A DNA stretch of 64,000 nt from Fragilariopsis cylindrus CCMP1102 (Eukaryota; Bacillariophyta; Bacillariophyceae; Bacillariales; Bacillariaceae). The DNA lies in the NCBI GenBank assembly GCA_900095095.1, contig FMBT01000428.1, positions 56,013-120,012 of the forward strand. Direction: 5' to 3'. The position numbers were made by a program, and so were the translations under genes. Numbering within the stretch: position 1 is the stretch's first letter; every line of letters starts with the position of its first letter. This document shows, piece after piece, positions 32,959 to 43,347 of the stretch. The notes below the pieces were generated by a model that worked only from the letters and a program-made list of their open reading frames with translations, made no database searches and was not told where the DNA came from.

Positions 32959-34733
32959 ATGGCGAAATACACATTCATAGCTAATTTTGTGCTTCTTGCT
33001 CTGGTACTAATAACAATACCACGGATTTCTTGTTTCGTTGCTCCGAAAGCCTCTTCCCTTTTACCCCGATTGGGCAATTCTCTTATCAGCACTCCATCGC
33101 GAATAACGAAAATATGTACCTCGTCGGCAATTCGAATATCTATTGACGACGAGACAGATAAAGGCACACAAAATAGCGAGGGTGAAACCGACCTTGATGA
33201 TTCGGATGCAACAAAGTCATCATCATCGGCGACAATAGGAAAGGCTTCGTCGTCGTCCAAACGAGAGATGCTCAAATTTGCAATTCCTGCTCTTGGAATT
33301 TTCCTAGCAAATCCATTACTTTCGAATATTGATAACGCTTTTGTTGGGAAGACGGTTGGAACAGCAGGTCTTGCAGCCCTTTCACCCGCTACAATATGCA
33401 CAGATCAAATGCTGTACTTGTTTTCATTTCTTTCCAGAGCTACAACTGGTTTGGTTTCAAGAGCGTATGGTTCGGAGACAGATCCTGTCGAAAAAAGAAA
33501 GGCAGCAGCAAAGGCTGGGTCTGCTCCATTGACCGTGGCATTAATTTCAGGATTTTTGCTCTCCATCTTCTATGCTTTTTTCACACCATCTCTACTGCGC
33601 ATGTTGAATGTGACACCCAGTTTACGAGGGTCTGCTGCATCTTATATATACTGGCGAGGCGCTATTGCTTGGACTGCATTGGCACAGAGTGTATCCTTAT
33701 CGATTCTGTTGGCAACAAGAGATGCTATCACTCCACTCAAAATTGTTGGCATTGCGGCGTTCGTTAATATTATTGGGGACTATCTATTTTGTGTCTGGCC
33801 GTTACGTTGGGGTGTATCGGGAGCAGCCGCTGCTACCGCATTCGCAACACTTTTCAGCTCTGCATTTATGGCGAGAGGACTGAAAAGGAAAGGACTACTA
33901 CCTGAAATTCGTTTGCCCACTAAAAAGGAAATGATCTCATTAATGGAATTCACTGGTCCATTATTGGGGATAACGTTTACTCGTCTTTTTGGGTTTGTTA
34001 ATATGCAAAGAACTGCAATGACAATGGGCACTCAGCACACAGCTGCCTACCAATTGTGTATAAACTTGATGATTTTCTTCCTCTTATTTGCAGAGCCATT
34101 GAGCCAACTCAGTCAGACACAATTACCTGAATTGATCGATGCTGAGGACAGTGTACAAGTCAGGTCAAACTTAAAATCCGTTCTGTCTTTGGGAGCGCTT
34201 ACGGCAATTTTAATTGGAGGGGTGGCTGGTCTTGCTACATATTTTGGAGCACCGATTTTTTCCTCCGATCCCATTGTTCAATCTTTAGCGAAGGAGACTG
34301 CACCTTCATTATTTCTAGCGGTCGCCACCGCAATTTTCACAGGTACGACTTTTCAAATCAGATACAAAGTGAAATGAAAATGCGCTGTGAATTGAAAAAA
34401 ATGTTTGTCAAGATTTTGGTAGACCTAACACCCATTATATTTCCCTTTTTACGTACTGAATGGTAACCATTATTATTTACAGTGACAGTAGATGGAGCCA
34501 TGTTGGCAAGCAAGGATTTTGGTTTCATGCTTTCTCAAGGAGTAGTCACTATGATGGTACAACTTTTTGTACTGAAAACATGGTGTACGAGTTTATCTGA
34601 CATCTTCGCAACTTTTATCTTGCGTCTTGGTTCTTACGCCATGCTTTCTTTGATCCGAGCAGGGCTTGGATACGGAAAGCTTGGCCGTGCATTATTTACA
34701 AAAAAATCGATCAATGGCGTGGCAAAAAGTTGA
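32959..34733 (+). CDS. plastid-targeted MATE-family transporter
   Basis: Two exons (32959-34342 and 34483-34733, phase 1, GTACGA donor, TTTACAG acceptor) give about 544 residues. The leader is a signal peptide ending ISCFVAPKASS, a Cys-Phe junction fitting complex-plastid import. After an acidic Ser-rich spacer, the MatE fold starts with MLKFAIPALGIFLANPLLSN and NIDNAFVGKTVGTAGLAAL. About twelve hydrophobic helices follow, including LSRATTGLVSRAYG and TGPLLGITFTRLFGFVN. MATE proteins export organic cations or metabolites using H+ or Na+ gradients; plant plastid members carry salicylate precursors or related acids. The substrate cannot be read from the sequence. Plastid envelope location is inferred from the leader. 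Confidence 0.88.
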
Positions 34734-35603
34734 TAAACCAATTGGTAATACCTAATACCACAAGAAATTTTGTTACTGTTACGAGTTGGACAACTATGAT
34801 AAGAATTCGACTTTCTGTTCCAAACCAGTCAGTTTTGTTACCATTTCCAATAACAATGAATGATGTTTAATCATATAGAGTGACCAAGTGGTCGTTCCAT
34901 TTTTTCTGTGCACTGATTTCTTTCTAAGATGAGTTTGTCACAATGAAGGAATTACCTCTCTAACTATTTGAACTCTAATAGCACAATTTTTTCTGAAAAT
35001 CTTAAATCGATCATGCAATCTTCACATCGTATTCTGAACAGAAAAGAGCTCTCTCATGGATGACGAACGAAGATGCAAACTCTAGTCACGTCTTCTCAAC
35101 AGCTAAAAATGCAAATCCTATATTTCTTATTATGAAAAATAAATATCTTGTCATAAAGTTATGTAATATTAAATTAAGTTTGCAATATGTAATATGTAAG
35201 GAAATCGATGCATTCAATAATACATTCGTACGTAATAAAAAAATGTGAAAATATATATATATGCGTCGCCGTACACTCTCTTGTGGAAGGAAGTTATTTT
35301 GCAATATCTCGGCGAACCTTATTTCATGTAGCATAGAAATATTTCGTCATTAAATAAAAGTTATGTAATGTTAAATTAGACCTGCAATATGGAAGGAAAT
35401 CGATGTATTCAATAACACAATCATACGTCGTTCAGTAAAAATGGTGAATATACATGTCGTCATACACTCTCTTGTGAGAGTAAGATATTTTGCAACATCT
35501 CTCGGCGAACCCGTATAGAAGAAAACGGAGGAACATTTATTCTTCTCAGATAAATGAGAATCGCTTACTGTCACTCTTCTTGTAGTCAAAGAACTACTTC
35601 TTT
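34734..35603. other. intergenic with tandem duplication
   Basis: 3' flank of two convergent genes. Apart from the repeat listed separately at 35155-35512, nothing gene-like is seen. Confidence 0.6.
35155..35512. repeat. diverged tandem repeat, two copies of about 160 bp
   Basis: Copy 1 (35155-35318) and copy 2 (35357-35512) share the same order of blocks: AAAGTTATGTAAT.TTAAATTA, GGAAATCGATG.ATTCAATAA, a central AT-rich part, TACACTCTCTTGTG, TATTTTGCAA.ATCTC and GGCGAACC. They lie directly beyond the stop of the four-HSF-domain gene. No coding potential seen. Confidence 0.8.
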
Positions 35604-37458
35604 TCAAGAAGACTTCAGGGACACCATAGCGGCAGCTGCGACAACCGATTCATGGTTATCCTTGGGGTAAAATCTTGGTTCATCTTCTACTGGAATCCAT
35701 TCAGGCATGGCTTTTTTCATTTGCTCCTGTGTAAGACCTTGGCATAGAAGAGGTTCGTCACGTAGAAACAGCTTGTGGTAGTATGCACCCTCATCCCAAC
35801 TGTTCCCACCTATTTGTGCAAATCCGTGGTTACGAAGAGATTGTCGAAAACTTGTGAATTTGCTCTTGAAATAGTGAGGCATGATGCTATTTGAGAAGTG
35901 TGGTCGGTCATGGATCATAAATGCCTTTCCATGTGGCGACCAGGATATGACAAATTGATGTCCGTGGCGGGAAGAATCCGACAACATTACCCTAAGCCGA
36001 TAAAGGAAGTTATGTAAAGGCCGAAGTGTTCTTGGGATTGATGTATCAGACATGATCCACATCAGAGAAGGGACTTTGCCCTTCAAAAAACAAGGATGGC
36101 TGTATGTGGCATTCTCTAGCTTTGTTTCCTTGTCAATCTTTTGATGATTGGCGGGAGATCTCATAAAACCCCAACGGCGAAGCTTTTGCTCGAAGGAGCT
36201 GTACGTCAATGAATCAAAGTACAATGGGAAGACGGCAGTCATAAAAGCGGATGGGTCATGAATTCTAAATTTCTTTCCATCACTAGTCCAAGACACAATG
36301 GATTGTTTTCCTTCCTTTTCGGAATGACAGAGCAAAGCATGAAGACGACCGAGGAATTCACCGTGTTTTTTCATCCAATCCGATACCTATAAAATAAGAC
36401 ATATACAACAAGAGGAATAAAAGACATGTAAACAAGAGGAATATTGTGAGTTGTGAATTGATGGTTAATATTTATTTATGTGAAATACGATGATTCTTTT
36501 CTTTTCCAGAAAAAAAAAACTTACCGTTTTCCCGTTAATACGCATCTGTTTGCAGATGGAACGTTTCCCTTTCACCAAAAGACGGTGTATAAATGATCCC
36601 TTTTGTGCACCAGAAGTGAACTGCACGAATCCCCAACTCAACAGTACCTTAAGGAAACTATCCAATCCAACAAAAGTTGACTTTTCGAAGTATTGAGGAA
36701 TAACCTCCTTCACAAATCGCTCCTTGTCATGAATCGCAAAAGATACACCATCTGGTTGCCACGAGACGACATTCTTTTTCAGATCTTCATTTTGTTCAGT
36801 TCCATCTAACATGTCATGTAACTTCCATGGAAATAATAAGTCAATAGAAACAATTGCTGGCTCCTTAAAGTCTTCGTTCAATGTAAATGAGGCGCCGGTG
36901 GGACCCCCACCGTTCTTGTTGTTCTTGTTGTTAGTCACTAATGATGACGATGATTTTGTGGTCACGGCCTTCTTGCGTCCTTTACCACCATCACTGCTAG
37001 GAACTGTTTTTTGTTTCTTGTTAGGATTGCGGTATGCGGCTCCTGTTGCCTTAGTTCTTTTATTCAAAAAGGCCGCTCTCTTCGCGGTAAAAGCAGTACC
37101 GGCTGTTGCAGCACCAGCAGCCTTCTTCTTCGTTGTTATTTTCTTGGTGGCAGGGAGCATTCGCTTAACTTGTGGGGTAGTCTTACTAATATTATTATTT
37201 ATCCATTGGGGAACAACACCTTGGTTCATCAACATTGACTGCTTGTTGGTTGTTAAAGTGGACGGAATACCTGCGGACGAAGACACAGCCGCAGGGTTAA
37301 TGTTAGTCGTCGTCGATGGAAGAGGATTCTGCTGCAGCAGCTGCGAGATAACGTTAACATTAGTATTATTATTAGAAGCAATTGGTTGTTGTTGTTGATG
37401 GTGTTGTTGTTGTATCTGTAAACCTTGCGCCACAGCAGCAATGATTTCAGGTGAGAAG

Positions 37459-37491
<33 letters not shown>

Positions 37492-38626
37492 CCGACAATG
37501 ATCTGATTCAGAAGTAACGCTGCAACTGCTGGATTACTTGCAAGATTATTGTTGTTCAACAAAGCTTGAACTTGAAGTGCTGCGGACTGTTGCTGCTGCA
37601 ACTGATGTTGTTCCAAAAGCATCTGAACAGCAGTATTTCCGAACGTCATAGCGTTAGTATTGGTATTGGCATTGACTTTGGTATTCGTTGTTACAGCAGG
37701 AGTATGAGTAGTGGCAGCAGTAACATTAGCGGTAGAGATCGGGACTTCATTCATCAAAGGTCTACCATGCAGTACCTGGGCCTGTTTGTTAGTCATCAGA
37801 AAGAGAAAGACAAAATTGAATTGAATCATGTGAGCTTTTTAGTAGTTCTCGCTGACAATAAAAGAAGTAGGAAAAACGTGTTGACAAGATATACTGTACA
37901 GTTACTTACATTCTTTGTGTTTACTACCGGTACTGGTGCTGTGTGTATGTTTCCCATCTTCGATGTTATTGTTGATGTTGATTCTTCCTTTATGTTACTG
38001 TTACAACTGTTGTTGTTATTATTATTATCTTCCGCCTTCTTGTTGTTGATGCTGTTGTTGTTCACTTTTCTTCCACATCTCATATAATGACATAAGGATG
38101 GGTCACTCTGTTGAAAGCAAGGATGAAAAAATGTTTCATTATTGTCCTTTGGGTTTGGATTATCAAATCCCCAATCTGCAAGTTGAGAACGGAATTCAAT
38201 TAAAGTCGAAATACCACTAAAGTATCTTCCTAGGAAACTTGATACGAATTGTTCTGTATCATGTATCCGAAATGATTTCCCATCCACCGTCCACGATACA
38301 ATACTTGAATGTCCGACCTTTTCTACATCCTCTAACATACCATGTAGAAGATAAGGAAATAATTCGGATGCGGCATGTTGTTGTTGTTGTTGCTCTTGCT
38401 GAGGAGGAGAATTGCCACGATTATTCACTTGATTATTATTAGTGCTACTGTTACTGTCGCTGCTGATAGTACTACTACTACTAGTAGTAGCAGTACTAGT
38501 AGTTGATATACTATCACTCATGATGACTTTATTATTATCGTGATCATCAGTTACTTTATTAATCTGGATTCCTGGTAATGATGACTTAGCACCACCATTC
38601 TTTGAGATAAAGGATGGAGGAAGCAT
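35604..38626 (-). CDS. protein with four HSF-type DNA-binding domains
   Basis: Three exons (38626-37910, 37781-36525, 36386-35604), all introns phase 0, about 918 residues. Each unit has the HSF pattern of hydrophobic helix, SW..dGk.F.IHD, F....P.YF and a WGF/HGF end. Unit 1: residues about 88-183 (SIVSWTVDGKSFRIHD, LADWGF). Unit 2: about 553-650 (NVVSWQPDGVSFAIHD, LLSWGF). Unit 3: about 668-760 (SIVSWTSDGKKFRIHD, LRRWGF). Unit 4: about 779-875 (FVISWSPHGKAFMIHD, SFRQSLRNHGF). Between units 1 and 2 is a long Gln/Asn-rich stretch with poly-Gln and a Lys-rich part. Canonical HSFs have one domain and a recognition helix like SFVRQLN.YGF; only unit 4 is close to that. No HR-A/B trimerisation coiled coil is visible. 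Predicted nuclear DNA-binding protein; targets unknown. An unspliced reading would give three separate proteins. Confidence 0.8.
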
Positions 38627-39947
38627 GATGCTTTTTATTCGATTCGATCAGAAAATACCTTCGCCGAAAGGCTTGCTTTTCGATTGTAGTTAAAAAATGT
38701 CTAGCTAAAATAAACAGAGAAACGATCGTCGTTCTTGGTACAACAGGGATTGTATTGTATTGCATGTACAGTGCTGTTAGTAGGACTAATAATAAGTTTG
38801 TTGTGCTGAAGGTCAACGTTGTTGTTGATTTTGTTGATGTCTGTTTTTATGTACTTGAGAGTTATTACAAGTACGCACCTCTCTCTACTAGTAGTTAGCT
38901 AACTTAACGTACTGCATCTATCTAATATTGAATGTTGTTAAATGAATGTCAGATAAAAACGATTGATTCGCACTCGCGCCTTATCTACTAGTATTTTGGC
39001 ATGCAAATTGATTGACGACTACTCGAAGTGCTACACGGCCTGTGTGTATTACGCGGTACAAAAAAAATTAACAAAGGAATAATTATTTTACAACTCAAAG
39101 CAGGAGGTGAAGAAAAAAACTGTCAATGTGCTTACTGATTCATTCTACGTAGCATCTCAGTAGAGCTTTCATTTATAGCTCCGATGCGCGATGACGACGA
39201 TCGTCGTCGCTGATCGTGAAAGAAAATATGTCACAACGACACTGATCAATAAATAAATTTAATGTCGTAAGTTCTTCTACATTATTTATTTACTTATAGG
39301 AAACTACTTGTCACAACGACACTGATCAATAAATAAAATTAATGCCGTAAGTTTTTCTAGATTATTATTTATTTACTTATCATAATATTATGATATTGAA
39401 GAAGAATGATGTCGTGTAAGAAATAACCTATTAAAATTTGATGCAGTCCTTCTAATTGATTTGTATTTACTTATAATACTTCTGAAATAAAATAAAATTA
39501 GGGTACGCCATCAAAAAGCAAAAAGAGAAGGCGAACCTTCGAATATTGGTTTCCTCTTCCCGACCCCAGCCAATGGAGAACGACTTCTTGGGAAGGATTG
39601 AGAAAATTTAAAAGGAACTAAAACAATCACTTTTTATGATGTCTCAAAGCAAAGTCGAAAAGGAGACCTATTTTTTTACTTTACAAAAAAAATCAACGGA
39701 ATAATTGAACTCAGTTTGTGAGGGAACATCATCGACGACAATTACTCCATTATTAAAACTTTCGTAAACATGCTACAAACATTGATATAATCTCAAACAG
39801 TACCGACTAAACGGCATCAAAAAGGCATCAAAAGCCACTACAGTAGATGTGTGTAGAATGCATAGTTAGTTGTATAGATGTTATTAATTAAAGTACTTAT
39901 TTGTAAGGATTTATAGATGTTATTAATTATAGTACTATTTTCGTTGT
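38627..39947. other. intergenic, promoter side of the HSF-domain gene
   Basis: Non-coding. Contains a 16-base perfect palindrome (GACGACGATCGTCGTC, 39193-39208) and the tandem repeat listed below. Confidence 0.6.
39229..39380. repeat. tandem repeat, two copies of about 70 bp
   Basis: Copies at 39229-39298 and 39310-39380 share TGTCACAACGACACTGATCA and the following TAAATAAA.TTAATG.CGTAAGTT and TATTTATTTACTTAT. A weaker third trace (TCTAATTGATTTGTATTTAC, near 39450) may follow. Non-coding. Confidence 0.85.
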
Positions 39948-41366
39948 TCAAAAGGATAGACCATCACGAGCAGTTTCAACAACACCAAGGGAACGTACAC
40001 TATTTGCCCAGTATCGTTTTCCTCCACCATCTGATGATTTTTGATCCTTTAGGTAGAGTAATCTATCTCGAACCTCTTCTGGAATCATAGAACAACGTTT
40101 GCTTAGATGTCCGACTGTCATCTTTTGGGCTGTTTGGTAGATACCCTCTAACCTGTTGGGATAGTAAACTGAGCCAGTTTTACGTTCGTTGGGCGGTAAC
40201 TTAGAACAATGTAAGCATCTGATTCCTATCTGTCCAATTAGGATAGGACGGTTCCGTCCTTGAGCATTGTTCCCAGCATCATCCGACGTTGCTTCAAAGA
40301 CTTCCATTTGCTTTCGTGCAAGGCACTGATAATGAGATAGATTGCCTTCATCTTTTTCGACATATAGTAAGAATGCACGACCTGATATATCTCCGGAAGA
40401 AGAAGAAGGATTTGCGTTAGTCTGATGTTGATTATTATCAAGCACTGACCTCATTCGCTTTGACGAACTGATGAAGTCCTCTTGTCCCCTGCTATCGTCT
40501 TCTTTACGTTTAAAATGATTCTCATTGTTGTTGTTGCTGTTAGGTCCACCATTCACATTATATGCTCCTTCCCCCAACAAAAGTGGTGTCAACGTAGGTT
40601 GTTCCCCATCAAATCGATCTGCATTAACATGGCCACCACCACCACCTCCATGTATTAATTGAGTAGATGTATGATGATTATTCCCTTCCATTAATGCAAA
40701 AGGGTTTTGTACTCCCGATGATGAGGAAAAATCGGTATGATGATTGTTATAGAATCCATTATTGTGGTTATTGTGACTGTTTGAGAATGAAACATCTGGA
40801 ATAAACATTGGATTTCTCATTCCGGGAAAGGGAAAATTATTCATATTAGTATGTGTACCTTGTTGGTGGTTGTTCAACAAAGCGTTTGAGGCAGCTATTT
40901 GCTGATTGTAGTTCATATTGAAATTGACATTGACATTGCTATTGCCATTGCCATTGGCGTTGTTGTTATTGGGAGCATATCCAAAGTTTCGGACGCCTTG
41001 AGACGTTGCTGACATCAATTCTCCTAGTTGCTGTTGTTGCTTATTACTTTCGAAGATTCGATTCTGATTCTCCGTTTCTGAACTCATAGACCTGATGGGC
41101 ATAAAAGAAACTGGACCATCGACGCTGTTGCAAAGACCAACGTTATCGATACGTTCATTGCTGTTACCGTTAGACGCCTTGGTGGTGTTGTTGAAATTGT
41201 TGTGAAAGTTGTTGTTGATGCTAGGACCGGCATTGTTACGCTTGCTATTGCTGTCCCCGTTAATATTATCGATGCCGATACCGATACCACCGATGCCATT
41301 ACCTAATGGCATGTTGTCTTTGTTGCCGTTTGCCATGATGTTATTGATCGCTGTAGCTGCTGCCAT
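39948..41366 (-). CDS. Asn-rich protein with C-terminal Cys/His (zinc-binding-like) domain
   Basis: Single-exon protein of about 472 residues starting at MAAATAINN (the upstream in-frame codons lack ATG). The first 330 residues are Asn/Gly/Ser-rich and probably disordered. The C-terminal 140 are globular: FLLYVEKDEGNLSHYQCLAR, then GQIGIRCLHCSKLPPNERK, GSVYYPNRLEGIYQTAQKM and VGHLSKRCSMIP. The spacing C-x2-C followed by H-x4-C suggests one zinc site. I associate this arrangement with lineage-specific families in diatoms but know no name or function. The disordered arm plus small zinc fold is typical of transcription-related proteins. A nucleic-acid role is inference only. Confidence 0.7.
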   Translation of the reverse strand: MAAATAINNIMANGNKDNMPLGNGIGGIGIGIDNINGDSNSKRNNAGPSINNNFHNNFNNTTKASNGNSNERIDNVGLCNSVDGPVSFMPIRSMSSETENQNRIFESNKQQQQLGELMSATSQGVRNFGYAPNNNNANGNGNSNVNVNFNMNYNQQIAASNALLNNHQQGTHTNMNNFPFPGMRNPMFIPDVSFSNSHNNHNNGFYNNHHTDFSSSSGVQNPFALMEGNNHHTSTQLIHGGGGGGHVNADRFDGEQPTLTPLLLGEGAYNVNGGPNSNNNNENHFKRKEDDSRGQEDFISSSKRMRSVLDNNQHQTNANPSSSSGDISGRAFLLYVEKDEGNLSHYQCLARKQMEVFEATSDDAGNNAQGRNRPILIGQIGIRCLHCSKLPPNERKTGSVYYPNRLEGIYQTAQKMTVGHLSKRCSMIPEEVRDRLLYLKDQKSSDGGGKRYWANSVRSLGVVETARDGLSF

Positions 41367-43347
41367 GTTGCTTGAGAAAGTAAAAGAAGAAACGAATGAG
41401 GTGAAATACCGTACTTGTATCAAGTGTGTATCTTTTTGGTTTACATTTATACTTATAATAAATTATGATTGCCCTGTCAAAGTCGTCAATTTTGTTTTTT
41501 TAACACGGGGTTTTATAGAGATTACACCATTACACAAAAACCGTTACCGGTACACAAAAATTAGAACTGATTCATTCGGAAATATTATTTGTCCCCAAAA
41601 AAAACAAGTGTACCATCGCTAAAAATTAATACTTATGAATAAGAGAACAGACTATCATGTCGTCGCTTGAAGCGAAGTCTGTGGCGTGGTCCAAGTGATG
41701 AAAATATATAAAAAAAATATTCAAGGGCACTTAAGTCCCAACTTATTTACCTTAATTCTAGTTCTTTTTGGCAATGAAAGAAGAATGTCGTTTTTTTAAC
41801 TTAAAAAAAAAAATAGAAAATAACTGTGCGTTGTTAATAAACTCATCTTTATTCTCGTAAAATGTTCAATCATCGACTGTCAATCGACATTTGAGTTCTC
41901 TTTCCTCTGTTCCTTTTTCGTAAGAGGGCACAAGTAATATACTTGTACTACTAACTTTTTAATCGAATCAAAACGCCACAATCTTTTGTTGTTCTCTTTT
42001 TGTGGTGTATAATTCGAATTTTGTAAAGAAATGCATAGAAAAGACTTAACAAACAACTACCTGAGAGAGATCGCCAAGTTGTGACTGTTCGACTTATTCG
42101 CGCGTACAAGTAATTTATCGGCATCAGCTGTAATGCCTCATAATTATACAGCCATGATGTACTGAGTACAATAGTACGTTAAGTACAGGATGGTTGGCTC
42201 ACGGATAAGTTTAGGGGGCCCCCATTTATTTGAATACATAAAATATATTCCATTAATTATCCCCCTAATATCCCCCCGATGGTTGTGGTCGTCGTTGTTC
42301 CCATGGAGTGTACAAGTGTGGAATTTGATACTACTGTATCTGGATGCTCTATCATGTTACTCTTGTACTGAAAGGTTTCTCCTCATTTGTTGAAATCACG
42401 CATGCGATGATTATTACTTGTTATTGCTGTTGTTGATGTTATAAATACCTTCTGTTGATGTTGCCATCATTGTCTCAGCTACTCAGCTAGCTGCTATGAT
42501 GCTGTTGTAGCTGATGATGATGCTGTAGTAGAGAAGAAGTGGTCATTCAAGTGGCTCCAAGCTGTAATATTGGAAATTTGACTCATCATGACATTTCATT
42601 ATCATTGCTGCTGGGCTATATCTATCCTCCTCTAGCTGCTCCTATCCTAGAGAGATGGAAATGAAATATAAACCTGCCTTTTACTTTGTTGCATTCTTAT
42701 TGCTCTTTTACGTCTCATTTTTCTCTACTTCTACTTCTTCTTGTGACTCTTTACTACATTGGTGCGTTTGAAGTAGCCTTATTTGGATCCTTGCTGGGAT
42801 CACCAAGGCAATATGCTTGACATATGCCATGGCCAGGGACTGATTCATTCATGAGCAACTCTGCTCTGTCAAAACTCATAATATGATCATGTAATATGCT
42901 CAAATTATCCCCAATTTACATTGCTTTTGCAATATCACCAATGTCTGTCTGCTAGTCTATAAAGGAGATCCTAGATGTAGACACAACATGCCATTTGGTG
43001 ATTCATCCTTGTGAGTTATGTTGTGAGCGCTTCCTTTTGAATTTAATAAAGTGTCACTACTATTTGATAGTGTGCCCTTCCTTGTTGGGCTTGTGCCCTG
43101 CACTATGTAAGCAGGACCGATTGTAATACTTTAATAATACTATATTAACAAAAATGAACATCACTAACGACATCACATTTCTGGTCAGAGAAAACATGGA
43201 AAAGAATACATTCTGTCATTGGTAACAAAGTTACTACACTAGTAAAACAAGTATTTCTAATCATACAGCAATTCACCAATAAATAGAAACAGTAATTGGA
43301 GATGTTAAATCTAGGAAGGATAAACCCAGCATTAAAAAGGCTAGCTA
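41367..43347. other. long intergenic region, no intact gene
   Basis: About 2 kb. The first 800 bases are AT-rich. From about 42180 the composition is more even, and a 54-codon minus-strand stretch lacking a good start (42915-42754, containing SVPGHGICQAYCLGDPSK) looks protein-like. It may be a relic. No domain identified. Confidence 0.45.

Noticed and set aside
36811-37398. 195-codon plus-strand frame over the HSF-domain gene
   Set aside because: Complement of a Gln/Asn/Lys-rich coding exon with consistent splice sites on the other strand.
42430-43150. Possible solo LTR (TG...CA, ending TATATTAACA)
   Set aside because: No matching target-site duplication and no second copy in the window.
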